A DNA stretch of 64,000 nt from contig ML681997.1 in the NCBI GenBank assembly GCA_007922195.1, positions 9,635,429-9,699,428 on the forward strand, given 5' to 3'. The position numbers and the translations under genes were made by a program. This document shows, in pieces, positions 30,930 through 43,517 of this stretch (position 1 is its first letter; every line of letters begins with the position of its first letter). The notes beneath the pieces are model-generated. The model worked only from the letters and a program-made list of their open reading frames with translations, ran no database searches and was not told where the DNA came from. Source of the DNA: Podocnemis expansa. Its lineage: Eukaryota; Chordata; Testudines; Podocnemididae.

Positions 30930-33289
30930 CAAGAGAGAAATTAGATTTGTATTTCTTATAAAACCCAGGAACAAAGACGTGCACTATCTAAATGACTTAA
31001 ACTGACCAAAAACAAGGCTATTCAGTAAGACAGAAAATCTGAGATCATGCTGATCGCTTGCGGCAACACACAGACTATAGTGTTATGTAGTAGTAACAGA
31101 AAATTTCTGTGCCTGTTTCCCATTCCCACATGTCGTAACTAAATTTTACAAAATGAAGTTAGCAAAGCATACAATTTTTCACTATTTTTATTGCAGCCAT
31201 CAAAAGGAAATCAACACATTTTTCCATCTGATCTCTTTAGCTGTCTGTACTGTGCTCTATCTGTGTGGCATATGGCACTCGGGTTGCTTCCCTATTTCTT
31301 GCTCTGCTTTATTGGATCCAATATGCCAAGAGGTGTTAATGAGATGTATGAGTTTAATTCCTAATGATTTATATGTTTAGTCCTTGAGAGCCTTTCTAAT
31401 TCTGTTCCCGAGCCCAAGAACAGCCTCAGTAACAATCACTGACAAAGCCACTGTAAAAATCACTGAGTTACTGTGGTCTTCCCCTGAAACGTTACAGTAT
31501 TATTGTCTGGTGGGATTTTCAAAAGCAATTTAGCAGTGCAAAGCCCATTGAATGTCAATGAGTCATGTGCTCCTAATTCATTTAGATGTGTGAAAATCCC
31601 ACCTGTTTCCTGACACCCCCCCCCATTAGTATTAATACCTAAAATCTTTAAAATGGAAATTGGAGCAAGAACCCTTTGTTTTATCAAAGCCCAAACCAGG
31701 GGTAGATGTAATCTGGTTTCTATTCTATTCAAACCACCAAAGTCATGGAAGAAAGAACTGGCTGAATGGTTCTGATTTTGGCCTGTATCTAATTAAAACT
31801 GAAAATATTTAAAGACATTATTAATTTCCTTTGATTTTTTATAATTCATGAGGATGCTCTGTCCAAGAAGAAGGACAAACAAAACCAGATGAACCTTTTT
31901 CCAATTATTAAAATTTTCTAGTTCTTATGTTGTAGCTGAGCTGTAAAGTGGAATGTTAAGTCTGTTTGAATTAAGTGGGAAAAAATGGAGGACTTTTTTG
32001 TTAATGGGCCTTGAAGAACCTTTAAGCACAAAATGTAGACTTTTTTTTTTTTAAATGGCTAACATTGTCTGTTTAGGGCATAATAGTGCTCTCATTAACT
32101 TCAACAGAAGCCAGATCAAGCTTTTCATGTGGATTTAGATTGAAATCATGGAATGAAATGAAGAAAAAGAAGTCAGGTTCCATACATGGTATCTTTATGT
32201 GTCTTAGCTTGTTGCTTGATCATTCTGTATAGAATCAAGTCTGCTATGTTATTAAAAATCAGGCTAGTAAATAAACATAGCTTTTCAGCAGCAGTTTTCT
32301 GCATTGCATCGACAGCCTCAGGCTTCATGATGTAATTTTAATGACATTTAAATTTAGCAGTAACTTTCCAGAACAAAGAAAATTTGCTTTCATAAAGCCT
32401 GCTCATTCTTATCCAGTGCAGCAGTAAAATTAATAAAACTTTCTGTTTATGGTGCCATGGACGATGCCCACAGAGTCGACTGTGATAGGAAGTGACAACA
32501 ATTCTCAGCTTGCAGTCTGCACTGAATTGTCATTAAATTCATGTTTATCAAGCTAATAAAGAGTTGCTACTTCCATCACAGTTCAGCATTAAGAAATATA
32601 GAAATTTTAGTTCACACTGCCTGCAGCAACCAGCCAACAACAGCCCTTTAACTATGGCCTGCAGTTGAACAGATGACTGAAAAAAAGGAGCAGTCATTTG
32701 CAGCAGTTCCCAGTGAGGGCGAGTGTTATTGAACCTGCATAGCATAAAAAATATACTATATTACAGCAGCAAAAGATGTACAAACCACAGCTCCAAGAGA
32801 TGTGTGAGAAAGTGCAGCAGGAATTCTACGTTTAGAGAATTCAGGGAACTCACACTGTCTTTCTGCCCCATCAAATTACATGTTACTCCTGTTCTTGCAG
32901 GATCCCAGAGGACTTTTGGTTGACTCACATAAAAATCCCTATAGATTCCTTGGGGACTGCTTGCTGAAGTGGCCTCTTTCAACTCTCTGTGGGTACTCCA
33001 TCCCATCACCAGACCAATGAGAAGAGAGGGGCTGAGGGCTGCTGTTTCTGTCTGTCTATAATATTGATATGGCTCCTGTTAGCTCACAATACTGAACATA
33101 TTTGTCCTCCCAGCCAGAAGTGTTGCTGCCCCCCAAAAAAGGATCAGGGTCTGGCCCCAGTCACTGCCAGCAAGTGCTGGCCAGCAGCAGATGGCTGTAG
33201 CTGGATCTGAGGCATGGCCAGGCTGATGCAGGGCTCATGTCCTGTGAGCCCAGCTTCAGCTACGCTTCTGCTCCCAGCAGAAATAGGAG
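30930..33289. other. Longest unique AT-rich stretch, no gene seen
   Basis: No transposon terminus, RNA gene or convincing exon could be recognised. Low repeat content makes it one of the few places where conserved non-coding sequence might sit, but I cannot test that. Confidence 0.4.
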
Positions 33290-33422
33290 AGTTCTGTCAT
33301 CTTCATGTTACAGACAGAGGAAACAAGGCACCAAAGGACTTTAATAACTTACAGCAGAACAGGGAATTGACCCTAGTTCTCCCGAGTCACAGGCTAGCAC
33401 TTTAACCACAATCCACCACTAC
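33290..33422 (-). mobile_element. MIR-like SINE fragment
   Basis: 'catgttacagacagaggaaa', 'acagcagaacagggaattga' and 'ccctagttctcccgagtcac' match the reversed MIR body in order. The end 'ctagcactttaaccacaatc' fits the tRNA-like head. Confidence 0.7.
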
Positions 33423-34234
33423 TGTGCATAGCTCCTCTTGGGTGTGGGGCTGGTTGTCTCTGTATATTCCCATTCATGAGCCAACACATGGATTCCAAGC
33501 AGGATATCCAAAATAGCCTATGAGTCCTCTTCGCCCCCTGCTAGTGCTGGGCTTTTGGATTTGGCCCCTTCAGTGCTTCTTGAGGCTGCTTAACCTGACA
33601 CGGGAAGAAAAATCCACCCCCGCCCCTTGGTCCTGACATCACATGATCCTTCTGTGTTCCCACCTATGCCACCCTCCACTCACCAATGGCGATACCTTCT
33701 CCTGCTTCCCAAGCCCTTGTAACCTGTCACTTCTAAGATTTCAGCTGTGTACATAACCTCTTTTGTAGACAGCCTGAAGAAGTCGGTGATGCTTGGTACT
33801 CTTACAAGGCAAGAGTTTTATCTGTGGTGCAGCAATTTTGGCTTATGTTCACACAGCATAAATGAGATGTTGCATGTAATTCCCTCATCCTTGTGGGAGT
33901 CAGTTTCTAATGAATCTAGCAGCCTATTATCCTTATCTCAGCAGGGATGGAGACATCACTAAAGACAATGTTCTTAGAGCTCCTTATTGCATATGCTGTC
34001 AGATTCTCTGGTATGCTCAGGCTAACTGCTGCTATTTTTCCCGCAGCTGAAAATAACCACAAGCAAAACTGAGGGGGAGAAAAAATGTAAACAAAAATGT
34101 GACTAATTGTCAGTTGTTTAAAAATACTTTATTTGTTCCCCACTCCCACTGTCACCAAAGAATTCTGCAGTTGTGACTAAAGGCTTCTTGGTTTATAAAC
34201 CAACCTGATTAAAAGGCGCAATAAAAAAAATGAC

Positions 34235-34236
<2 letters not shown>
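33423..34236. other. Stretch with no gene seen
   Basis: Short frames only; no recognisable element. Confidence 0.4.

Positions 34237-34272
<36 letters not shown>
34237..34272. repeat. (TA)n microsatellite
   Basis: About 36 bp of uninterrupted TA directly before the CR1 3' end at 34276. Confidence 0.97.
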
Positions 34273-34275
<3 letters not shown>

Positions 34276-34277
<2 letters not shown>

Positions 34278-34745
34278 GAATCATAGGTTTGGAAGGGATC
34301 TCATTGGTCATCTAGTCTAATCCCCTGCTAAAAGCAGGGCCACTCCCACTAAATCATCCTACCTAGGATTTTGTCTAGCTGGGCCTTAAATGTTTCCAAA
34401 GATGGAGCTTCCACCACCTGCCTGAGTAACTCATTCCAATGCTTTCACACTCTCTTAGTGAGAAAGTTTTCCTAATATCCAACCTCAACTGCCCTAGCTG
34501 TAGCTTGAAACCATTGCTCCTTGTTCTGTCCTCTGTTACTACTGAGAAGAGCCTACCTCCTTCCTCTTTGGAGCACCCCTTCAAGTAGTTGAAGGTAGTT
34601 ATGAAATCCCTCCCTAGTCTTCTCTTCTGTAGACTAAATAAGCTAAGTTCCTTCCGTCTCTCTCTCCTTGTAAGTCATGTGCCCCACCCCCCTAATCATT
34701 TTCATTGGCCTCTGCTGAACTCTTTCTAATTTGTCAAGGAATGTA
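34276..34745 (-). mobile_element. CR1 3' fragment
   Basis: In minus sense the 3' end is the 'cctatgattcta' tail at 34276. Upstream of it, 'gcaggggattagactagatg' and the frame 34375-34584 ([33 protein letters not shown]) match the last part of CR1 ORF2. It is 5'-truncated and carries stops. Confidence 0.85.
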
Positions 34746-34773
34746 TATTGATATCAATTTCCCCATTTGTTTT

Positions 34774-34806
<33 letters not shown>

Positions 34807-34818
34807 TAGATAGATAGG
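34774..34818. repeat. (GATA)n microsatellite
   Basis: A tetranucleotide run with one interruption ('gattaga'). It lies between 'ttgatatcaatttcccc' (34749) and 'gggaaactgatatcag' (34818), which are inverted copies of each other. Confidence 0.95.
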
Positions 34819-34835
34819 GAAACTGATATCAGTGA

Positions 34836-36256
34836 ATATGAATCATTCCTTTGGAAATGCAATAATTGCTAAGAGACGCTAAATGTATCAGTGAAAAATT
34901 ATGGCCGGTAAGATTAAGGACAATAAGAATTATTATTATTTTTCTAAGAAAGGTATATGTTCAACAACTAGATGATGATAAAATTGTTAGTCATAATGCA
35001 GAAAAGAAAGAAATGTTAAATTTAATATTTTTTATGCTGTATGTGGAAAGGAGCAAGATGATACATTTACGTCATTCAGTGGTAAGGAAACACTGTATCC
35101 CATCAATTACAAGAAGATCATTAAACAGCTATTAAAGCTGAACAGTTTTACAGCAACAGGGCCAATAACCTGCATTTAAAAGAATTAGTCAAGGAGCGCT
35201 CTAAACAGGCGCATTGCTGCCCCCAAAATAGGTTCGGGGCCGGGCTGGGGATGGGGCCAGAAGGGGCAGGGCTAAGGCCATCCCCAGGGGCGGGGCTATC
35301 CCTTCAGGCCCCACTGTTTACTGGGCTCAGGGGCGTTCAGGCCCAGGGGGTGGGCATGTAGCTGGAGCTCCACAGGGCCCCAGCCACATGCCAGCCCACA
35401 CTGGCCTGCCCCCGGGATGGATTGGCCAAGGGGGAGACCCACATAGGCCGATTGGCCCTGGGCCCCACCCCCCACAAGGGATGGTCCTGGGCAGGCTGCC
35501 ACCAGAGGGAGGCTGCGTTGGGCCGGCGGCGGCCAGGTCTCCGGTCTCCAGGAGACCCGGGGCACTGGCGTTGAGACTTGGGGTATGAGCCCCCTGTGCC
35601 CAGCAACAGTGACGCCCCTGTCTCTAAACCATTATTGTTATTATTTAAAGAACTCTTGCATCACTCAGGAAATTTCAGAGGACTAGAAAAGAAGTTAACA
35701 TTCTGCCAATGGTTTAAATGGAGTGATTTGAATAGCCATAGGACAGGTAGCCTGACATCAGTCCTAAGTAAAATCATGGAAAGGTCGATATGGGAATAAA
35801 GTCGGTAAAAGATGGCAGCATAATTAATCCCAGTCAACATGGCTTTATGGCAAATGGTTCTTGTCAAACAAACATTTTATTTATGAAGGCATAAGTTCGG
35901 TTGATAAAGATAATTATGCTGACATAATAGACTTCTCTAAGGCTTAATCTTTAGACGTGAATTAATCCTGTATGACATTCCAGACAGATACCAGAACTAG
36001 GTTGAACAATCTCAAATGGCAGTGGGGGGAAGTCTAGGTTAGATATTAGGGGGAAAAATTCATGAGGAGGGTGGTGGAGCACTGGAAGGGGTTATCTAGC
36101 AAAGTGGTGAAATCTCCATCCTGAGAGGATTTTAAGGTGTGTTTTGACAAAGCCCTGGCTGGGCTGTTTGTTGGGGTTCATTCTGCTTTGAGCGGTGGGT
36201 TGGACTAGATGCCCTCCTAAGGTCTCTTCCTACCCTAATCATCTATGATTCTATAA
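34836..36256 (+). mobile_element. CR1 element with internal deletion and hAT insertion
   Basis: The plus strand carries degraded CR1 coding sequence: a segment near 34900-35140, then GSLTSVLSKIMERS (about 35740-35795), 'aacatggctttatggcaaat' (HGFMAN) and DFSKA at about 35930. It skips the RT catalytic box and resumes near 36020 with 'tctaggttagatattagg' (SRLDI). It ends with 'gcggtgggttggactagatg' and 'atctatgattctata', the CR1 3' tail. The hAT at 35206-35620 is inserted. The adjacent CR1 at 34276 lies in the opposite orientation. Confidence 0.75.
35206..35620. mobile_element. hAT-type element, GC-rich, inside CR1
   Basis: The ends CAGGCGCATTGCTGCCC and CAACAGTGACGCCCCTG are imperfect inverted repeats. 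GCTCTAAA (35198-35205) and TCTCTAAA (35621-35628) match 7 of 8. The same end class occurs at 56043. Frames at 35296-35606 on both strands are composition artefacts. Confidence 0.87.
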
Positions 36257-37742
36257 TTGTGATTTTAAAAATAACACTAGGAAAAAAATCAGTGTAGTCA
36301 TTTTAGTTTTCTTAATATGGGATAACTGATAAATTTCAAAAAGTGATTGGAGAATCCTCATCCAATGGGGTTCTTTTTAGTGGAGTCCTGGTTCAGTGCA
36401 ATTTAATACTTTTCTCAATGAAGAAGAAGAAAATGTAAAATTGCAGATGACCCAAATATTGGTGAAGTGATTAAAAATAAATGGGACAATTCAGTTATAT
36501 GGGCTCCCTTGGATTGCTTGGTGGGTGGGCTTGGTGGTTAGTTTTTTTCCAAGGATGTTGCAGGAAGTTGCCTTGTTGAATTAAGTATCTTTGGAGTCCA
36601 TTGTATTAAATGCAAAGGTTGTGTGTTATTGTGGGCCTGGGTGGTCAAAAGACTCTACTGAACAAGAATATTTCTTTTGGGATAATACATGTGAAGTGGC
36701 CTTCATAGCAAAATCCTACTGCTCTCCCTCACAGTGGTTATGGAGAAACCCAGATTTTAGAAGCCACTTCATGAGTAAGAAACCATTGTCTGCTGGCTAC
36801 CTGTTCCCAGAATTTCATGCTATATAAAGACACAGGCTGATCTGCCCAGACTGTGTGTTATGGACTGGTAACCGCTGTAAAGCCCATTGGTGGCATCTGA
36901 AGGACTAACAGCTACAAGTGACTCTGTTGGCATCGGGAATGGGAGTGATCTCTAGCAAGCTTATTAGAAGGAATGTAGATCCTTGCTTTTAATGCTTTCA
37001 TCTTAAGAATAGATGTGCTTGCTTGGCAAAAGCTGACAGGTAACTTATAACTGCAGACAATTCTGCTGTTTATAGCTTCTAGGGAGCAGAAAGTGCAGAC
37101 GCTGGCCTGGTTAGCCAGTCCGGCTTGCTGGGAATAACATAATGTAGGCAGGGAACGGTGCCACATGAACATACCCAGCCAGGAGATGCAGGTCTCTATC
37201 CGGGAGAGGTGAAGGCTAAAGAGTCTAAAAGTGAATGTCCTTGGTGGACCACAGAGAGGAAACAGATGTGCAATTTGTGATGCCGTGTGGAATACGAATG
37301 ACCATTTAGGCTATTACTTCAACTAGTATTACAGAATTTCAGTATCTCATAGGATATTCCCTGCAAGATATTGATGGAAAAGTTGTGATTTGCGAAGATG
37401 GGTAACCATGGTTATAGGTATGTCTAGTTATATGTATGTACAGATTTGTTTTATGAGTCTTAAATATGGATGATATATTTGTATTTTAAACTTGTGCTGT
37501 GTTTCCAGGTGATACCCCAGAAAGGCCATGGCAGCAGCACGAAACCTTCTTAATGGACCATCAATGGAACTCAAATGTACAAAAATCCAGTGAAAAAACC
37601 CAGAGGCCACATCTTATGAATTACCAGGACATGTAGGAATATGCCTAGGGATAGGGGTTTCTGAGGCTTTTCCATGTCATGTCCAGTGTGGCTGTGTTTG
37701 GGACAAAGAAAGAAGAATCTCATGGCAGAAACTGTAAAATGC
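36257..37742. other. Stretch with no gene seen
   Basis: AT-rich and unique in appearance; no paired ends, RNA gene or convincing exon. Confidence 0.4.
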
Positions 37743-37871
37743 AGTAAAACAAAACAAACAAGGAGTCCTGTAGCACTTAAAAACTAACAAATCTATTTTT
37801 TGTTCGAGCTTTCGTGGGAGAAAATCCCATGTTCTACTGACGTAGACTAAGACTGCTACCCCTTTGAGTCT
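37743..37871. mobile_element. SINE with inverted head (single insertion)
   Basis: From 37743 the body reads in plus sense ('acaaggagtcctgtagcact', 'gagctttcgtgggagaaaat') to about 37830. It is then followed by the tRNA head in minus sense ('gtagactaagactgctaccc'). No body sequence is duplicated. TGTAAAATGC stands on both sides (37733-37742 and 37872-37881), so the inverted arrangement entered as one insertion. This is the structure expected from twin priming during reverse transcription. Confidence 0.88.
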
Positions 37872-37980
37872 TGTAAAATGCCGCTGCAAAATCTCCATCT
37901 TGTTTTCATTCCTGCTTCCTACCTATCAGTCAGGGCTGGTGCAGCCTCAATAGGAATGCCCCCATCCCTCCCTGCTGCTC

Positions 37981-38660
37981 TCATAGAATCATAGAAGGTT
38001 AGGATTAGGGGTCATCTAGTCCAGCAGCCTGCTCACAGCATGACCAACCCAAACTAAATCCCAGTCAGGACTTTGTCAGCCCATAGCTTAAAACCCTCTG
38101 AGAACGTAGATTCTACCACGTCCTTAGCTAACCCATTCCAGTTCCTCACCACTCTCCCAGTGAAAAATTTTTCCTAATATCTAATCTAGACATTCTCCAC
38201 TGCAACTTGAGACCATTGCTCCTACTTTCTGTAATCTACCACTACTGAGAACAGCCTACTCTCGTCCTTGCTGGAACCCCCTTTCAGATAGCTAAAGACT
38301 GCTATCATTCTTCTCTTCTGCAGACTAAACAAGCCTAGTTCACTCAGCCTCTCCTCATAAGTCATCAGCCAGCTCCCTAATCATTTCTGTTGCCCTTTGC
38401 TGGAATCTCTCCAATATGTCCACATCCTTTCTCTAATAGGGTTCATGAAACTGGACACAGTACTCCAAGCATGACCTCACCAGTGCCAGATACAGGCAAA
38501 TAATCACTCTTCCCAATCTTCTGGCAATGCTTCTACTAATGCAGCCCAGTATTTTGTTAGCCTTCTTGGCAGCAAGGCACACTGTTGACACTTACCCAGC
38601 TTCTTGTCCACTGTAAACCCAAGCTGTTTTCTGCAGAACTGCTGCCTAGCTAGTCAGCAG
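37981..38660 (-). mobile_element. CR1 3' fragment
   Basis: The minus-sense 3' end is the 'ttctatgattctatga' octamer tail (37981-37996). Upstream it matches the last part of CR1 ORF2: 'cctgctggactagatgacc', the '[10 protein letters not shown]'-coding region near 38440-38470, and the 'ctgcagaaaacagcttggg' region at 38620. Frameshifts and stops are frequent. 5'-truncated. Confidence 0.88.
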
Positions 38661-38885
38661 CTAGGATGTTAGGACACAGGAAAGAATATAGATGAGATTT
38701 TGTACAATGCTTTCATTATAAAATCTATCCATCTGTTGCAAGGAAGCTCATACAAACTTGGTCACCCGTTCAACCTAATAAGGTGTTCTCTGCAGCATCA
38801 GCCAACTAACATCTTCATCCCCATACTGATGTACCTTCCTGCTTTAGATATCAGTGATGTTGCTGCACAGGCAAACTTAAATAAA

Positions 38886-39067
38886 AGATGTTCCAGAAGG
38901 GCAGCCATGTTAGTCTACTTCAGCAAAACAATCAAGGAGTCATGTGGCACTTTTAAAGACTAGCACATCTTCAAAGCATCTGACGAAGTGGGATTTTCTC
39001 CCACATAAGCTCAAGCGATAAATAAATTTGTTAGTCTTTAAAAGTGCCACAGGGCTCATTGCTTGTT
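38886..39067. mobile_element. Fold-back SINE with single target duplication
   Basis: The plus arm has the tRNA head ('agaagggcagccatgttagt') and early body to about 38968. The minus arm then runs from 'tcttcaaagcatctgacgaa' through 'tctcccacataagctcaagc' back to 'tttaaaagtgccacagggct' and stops without a head. TTAAATAAA flanks the whole structure (38877-38885 and 39068-39076), so both arms arrived together. Confidence 0.88.
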
Positions 39068-39076
39068 TTAAATAAA

Positions 39077-40799
39077 GTTGTCTTGGCTTAGATAGTTGTT
39101 TGTCGACGAGCGAATGAGGATACCTATAAGAAGTAGAAGATCTATCTAAAATTCCAACAGAGAGTCAACAAAAGTCAGCAAAATTCAATGGTGTTTCTAG
39201 GCTACTGGTAAGGTTCACCCCACAAGCCTCCTTTGATGCTTTCTTGTACACGAAACTTACCCTTTGGGTCCTTCCCCTGTTCCCCTGTATCAAAAATCTC
39301 CTCTGGTAAAGACTTCTGTATATCCCTTGATGCTTCCCAGGGCCAGATGAACTTCAGCATTTCACAAAAGTTTTGTCCACATTAAATCATATTAACTTTT
39401 TCTTTGTCCCCTTAAAATTACTTGGTGCCTTAGGCAACTGCCCCCTTTAGTCTCCCCCCTTCTGTCCCCCAACCCTCCACTCATCAGTGCCCCTATGCAC
39501 AAACAACAATTAGACTGAATTAGGAAGATTCTGTTTGGCTGAAAGATACCTACATTTCTTTGTATGATATAATTTGTAATGGAATCTTCGAGTTACTGGA
39601 ATTGAGGATTCAGAAAAGGGAGGCAATGTGTTTTTTTAATGTAGTCACCAAGTTCCTCACTTTATTTCACTACTTGAATAATCTCCCTGGGGCAAAAAAG
39701 AGCGTTAGGTATGCCAGCAGTTTCCTGTTGAAGTGTCATCTTTGTCAATGAAAGTCTTGTTTAAACTGGTGTTATTGATATGTAATTTTTTACTTTTGCT
39801 CAAACTACCTCTAAAGTTTCTATTTTTTTTCCAGCCTGGATTATATGAAGAAAGTAAGTTTCCTCTGAGCTGCTTTCCAAAAGAAAGAGAATATTAAAAT
39901 GAAGAAAATTAGTTGCAGTGTTAAAATTCTATTATTTTGTTGCGCCCCTCCCCCCCCAACAAGGCTCAATGAGAGAAGATAATGATATTCTGATTTTGTT
40001 AATGCCACTTAAAAAGAATAGATCAATGATGACTGGGGTCTTTTTCCTCTTCCCTAATCTTCACTCAACATGAAAACAATCTCCAAGCCAAGCATTTTAA
40101 ACCTTGGCATAGTTGCATAAGCTGAAAACTGGCCCAAGTGGGTTGGAAAAAACAGAATGAACATTACCTCTAGCAATTTCATTTGTTACGGATTTGCAAG
40201 CAGTAGTTCAGATAAGATATTCTTATTCATGTGAATGATACTTGTTCACACAACTAATCCCATTAACTTGTATGAAACTACTCAAGCAATTAAGCATTTA
40301 CAAGATAAGGTCCAGTGTCCTGCTTACCACCTTTCATGGTAGCTGGCGTAACCATAGTCAGGGATTGGTGGCCTTTTAAGTTTTATCTCTCACATTCGCT
40401 TTAGCCACAATTACATGTTTATCATAAGATCATCTTTGCCTATATGCACAATGCAACACCAACAGTTGAAATAATGTATGTCCCTCTCTCTCTGTGGGAT
40501 GGATGAATTTGATCTAAGACCGGGTGTTTTATTTGTTACTGTGAACTTGTAAGAACTCTGTGCTTAGCACATTGGCAGAACTCACCCTTTTATCTATCAC
40601 AGCTAAATTCTGCTTTCTGTTTCCTCACCTCCTTGTCGTTCTCTGTCTACTGTCTCGTCTTTCTTCCTTCCCTGGTGACACCCTTAGGTCAAAATGTTAT
40701 GGGAGGCTGTGTAATGTGCCTGAGCATTCGGCAGTTGCTATAGTGTGGTGGTTAAATAAGGGAACTCAGGAATGTTGCTGACTGGTTCCTCAATGATGA
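39077..40799. other. Stretch with no gene seen
   Basis: 39187-39493 may be a decayed DNA-transposon fragment ('caatggtgtttctaggctac' and 'atcagtgcccctatg' as possible ends), but no duplication supports it. The remainder is unique in appearance. Confidence 0.4.
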
Positions 40800-40957
40800 T
40801 TCCTGGTTTGCAAAGTCAGGTGGGCCCAATGGGATCATCTAGTCAGCCTTCCCATGTAACACACATTATAGATCTTCCCCCTCCAAATAATTCCTGGACC
40901 ATATCATTTAGAGAAACATCCAATTTAATTTAAAAATTGTGAGAAATAAGAATCCAT

Positions 40958-41946
40958 CAGTGATGTACTGAGGGTTTCTAGTACCCAAGGGCCAAGCCTA
41001 CATTTGTGCCTCACACACAGGCAGGGCTAAATTAAGACATGCTGCAGCCCTAAGCTGTGTGAAGATTCAGAGGCCCCATACCCTAAAAAGAAACAAAAAA
41101 AAAAAAAGAGAAAAAAGTGTATTTCATTATAACAGAAAAGGTAATGGAGAAATAAATAACCCATTATATTTACATATATCCATAAGCAAAGATATCGTGA
41201 AAAATAGCTAACTAAAACATAACATCTTGCAAAAAGTCTTATTTGTATTATCAGTTTCAGTTATGATAAATCTTAGTTATCTGTGACATATTTAGAGGCC
41301 CCTCATAATGTGAGGCCCTAAGCCATGGCTTACTTGGCTTGTGCCTAGATCCGGTACTGCACACAGGGCAGGGGTGTCTGCTGCTAGGTGCCTGGCGCTG
41401 CTGGGGTCTGTATCTGCAGAAGAAGAGCCTGGAGGTTTGGAGGGGTGCAAATACAGACCCAGCTCTACTGCTCCCACACTTAGTGTGCAGTGTCCTTCTC
41501 TATCCCTGCAGCTCATTGCTGACTCTGATGGGGCAGCCTCACCTCCAATCATGTTGGTCTTTCCCAATGCATGGGGTGGGTGCTGAGGGGTACCCCTCTG
41601 CACCTCCTGTACCCACAACCCTGAGAAGGGTGGATTGTGCAATGCCCCAATTCGCATATCTGCTGCTCCATCCATGCAGCCCAGTGCCTTAGACCCCATA
41701 GGGTGACCTCCCCCACACCCAGCCTGGAGTGGGGGGCTATGCAGAGAAGGAAGTTCTGAGGGGTGCCCCCCTCACATCCTGTGTCCCTATCCCCTATTGT
41801 GAAGGATGAATTAGCCCAGCCAGGCATGCCAAACTGCACCCCACCTCACACTAACCTATGACCCCTGCAGTCTTGGAAGGGTACCAGGCGGGCATCCTCC
41901 TACAGCCTGGCACCTGTATGCCTGGCCCTACCTCGGTATCCCACTG
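40958..41946. mobile_element. hAT-type element inside CR1, hosting another hAT
   Basis: The ends CAGTGATGTACTGAGG and CCTCGGTATCCCACTG are inverted repeats, and GAATCCAT flanks both sides (40950-40957 and 41947-41954), a perfect 8-bp duplication. CR1 sequence resumes in register after it. The interior has a GC-rich block with a direct duplication of about 174 bp (units starting near 41583 and 41756, sharing 'ctgaggggt-cccc-ctc'). Confidence 0.9.
41022..41359. mobile_element. hAT-type MITE nested in another hAT
   Basis: The ends CAGGGCTAAATTAAG and CTAGATCCGGTACTG are inverted repeats. CACACAGG is duplicated perfectly (41014-41021 and 41360-41367). It contains a 15-bp poly-A run near 41095. 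It interrupts the hAT at 40958-41946, so it is the youngest of this nest. Confidence 0.92.
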
Positions 41947-42847
41947 GAATCCATCACAACCATTGGTAAATTGTTCAAATAGTTAATTACCCTCACCGTT
42001 AAAAATTTATACCACATTGCCACTCAGAATTTGTTTAGCCTCAATTTCCAGCCACTGAATCATGCTTACCTTACTCTCCTGGACTGAAGAGTCAATTATT
42101 AAATATATGGTCCCCATGTAGATGTTTCTAGACTGTAATCAAGCCCCCCTTTGCTTTGGTAAGTGAAACAGGTTGAGCTCTCTGAGTTTATCAGTAAAGT
42201 CATTCTAGTCCTTTAATCATTCTCACACATCTTCTTTCAACGTTCTCTAATTGATCAACATCCTTTTTTAATAGCGAGCACCAGAACGGGACAGAGTGGT
42301 CCAGCAGTTGTCAAACCAGTGCCAAATAGAGAGGTAAGTAACCTCTCTGCTCCTATTTGAAATTCTCTTGTTTATACATCCTAGGATCAAGCTAACTGGT
42401 TTGGGCCCAGCATCACACTGAGAGCTGCTGTTGAGCTGATTATCCACCACAACCCCCAATCTTTTTCCCAGGATAGTCCCCCATTCTGTTAGTCAATTAA
42501 TCTGCATTCTTTGTTCCTAGACATTTACATTTAGCTCTATTCAAAACCTTATTGTCTGCCTGAACACAGTTTAATAAGCAATCCAAATCACTCTGGATCA
42601 ATGACCTGGCCAATACACCTCATTATTTATTGTTCCCTCATTTTTCTGGATTATCTGCAGACTTTCAGTGCTGATTTTATTTTTTTCTTCCAGGTCACTG
42701 GTGGAGATATTGAACTGCGTAGGGCCAAGAACCAGCTTCTACCAGACTCCACTGAAAACATTTCAATTTCACCATGATTTCTTGTTTTACAGTTACATTT
42801 TGAGACCTCTCGGTTAGCCACTTTTTCATCAATTTAACATGTGCCAT

Positions 42848-43517
42848 TGCGACCCACTCCCAATCACCATACACTCAAGTCTGTGCGTTTAACAAAGAAA
42901 TGGATCATGCCAAGCCTCCTTCACTCACACCCTCTAAAGACCACACAACTTTAGATAAAACAACTACACGGTTATTGATCAGAGTACAATTCTAAGTGAG
43001 ACTATGGCCAATTGTGGAAGAATCATAATGTCTGTGCAGTCAGTCTCTGCCTGAGACCAGGCAAGGCCTAGATCTTGCTTGAAATTTTTTCAAGATGGAG
43101 ATTCCTAGGCAAAAAGCCCCAAATTCTTCCAAGTGTCTCTCTTTGTTTCAAAAGCCCTCGACCCCTCCCTCTCTGGGCAGAGGTGATCTCTTTGTCCAGT
43201 CTGAGCCAGGGACCTTAATTTGCATATCTTTCTTGCTTACTCCAGGTACTTGCTTGCTCACAGCTTTGGTTGTTTACATGTTGCTAGAAAAAAGTTTTGT
43301 CTGCCTCCTTCCGCTTTGAGCCATGCTACAATCGGTACACATGCATGAGGCTGCAGGAAACACAGCATCATAGTAATTACGTAGAATAGGTTATGAGCTT
43401 CCATAAGGAAACCTTGCATGGTGTAATTGGCATAAAAATGTACAATCACAGTGCATAAGTGAACAGAAAAATCATATAGATCATAACTCAAGGTGCACAG
43501 ATGAGCATCTTGTGACA
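42848..43517 (-). mobile_element. Solo LTR inside CR1
   Basis: In minus sense it runs from TGTCACAAGATGCTCATC (43517) to GTGGGTCGCA (42848), TG...CA. It follows the same motif order as the LTRs at 27871 and 44841 ('gttatgatctatatgat', 'cataacctattctacgtaat', 'ctttagagggtgtgagtg'). No leader is attached and CR1 continues on both sides, so this is a solo LTR left by recombination between two LTRs. No clear target duplication remains. Confidence 0.8.

Noticed and set aside
30711..31005. Cys-Val and Thr-His repeat frames
   Set aside because: They are direct translations of a (GT)n microsatellite with an N gap.
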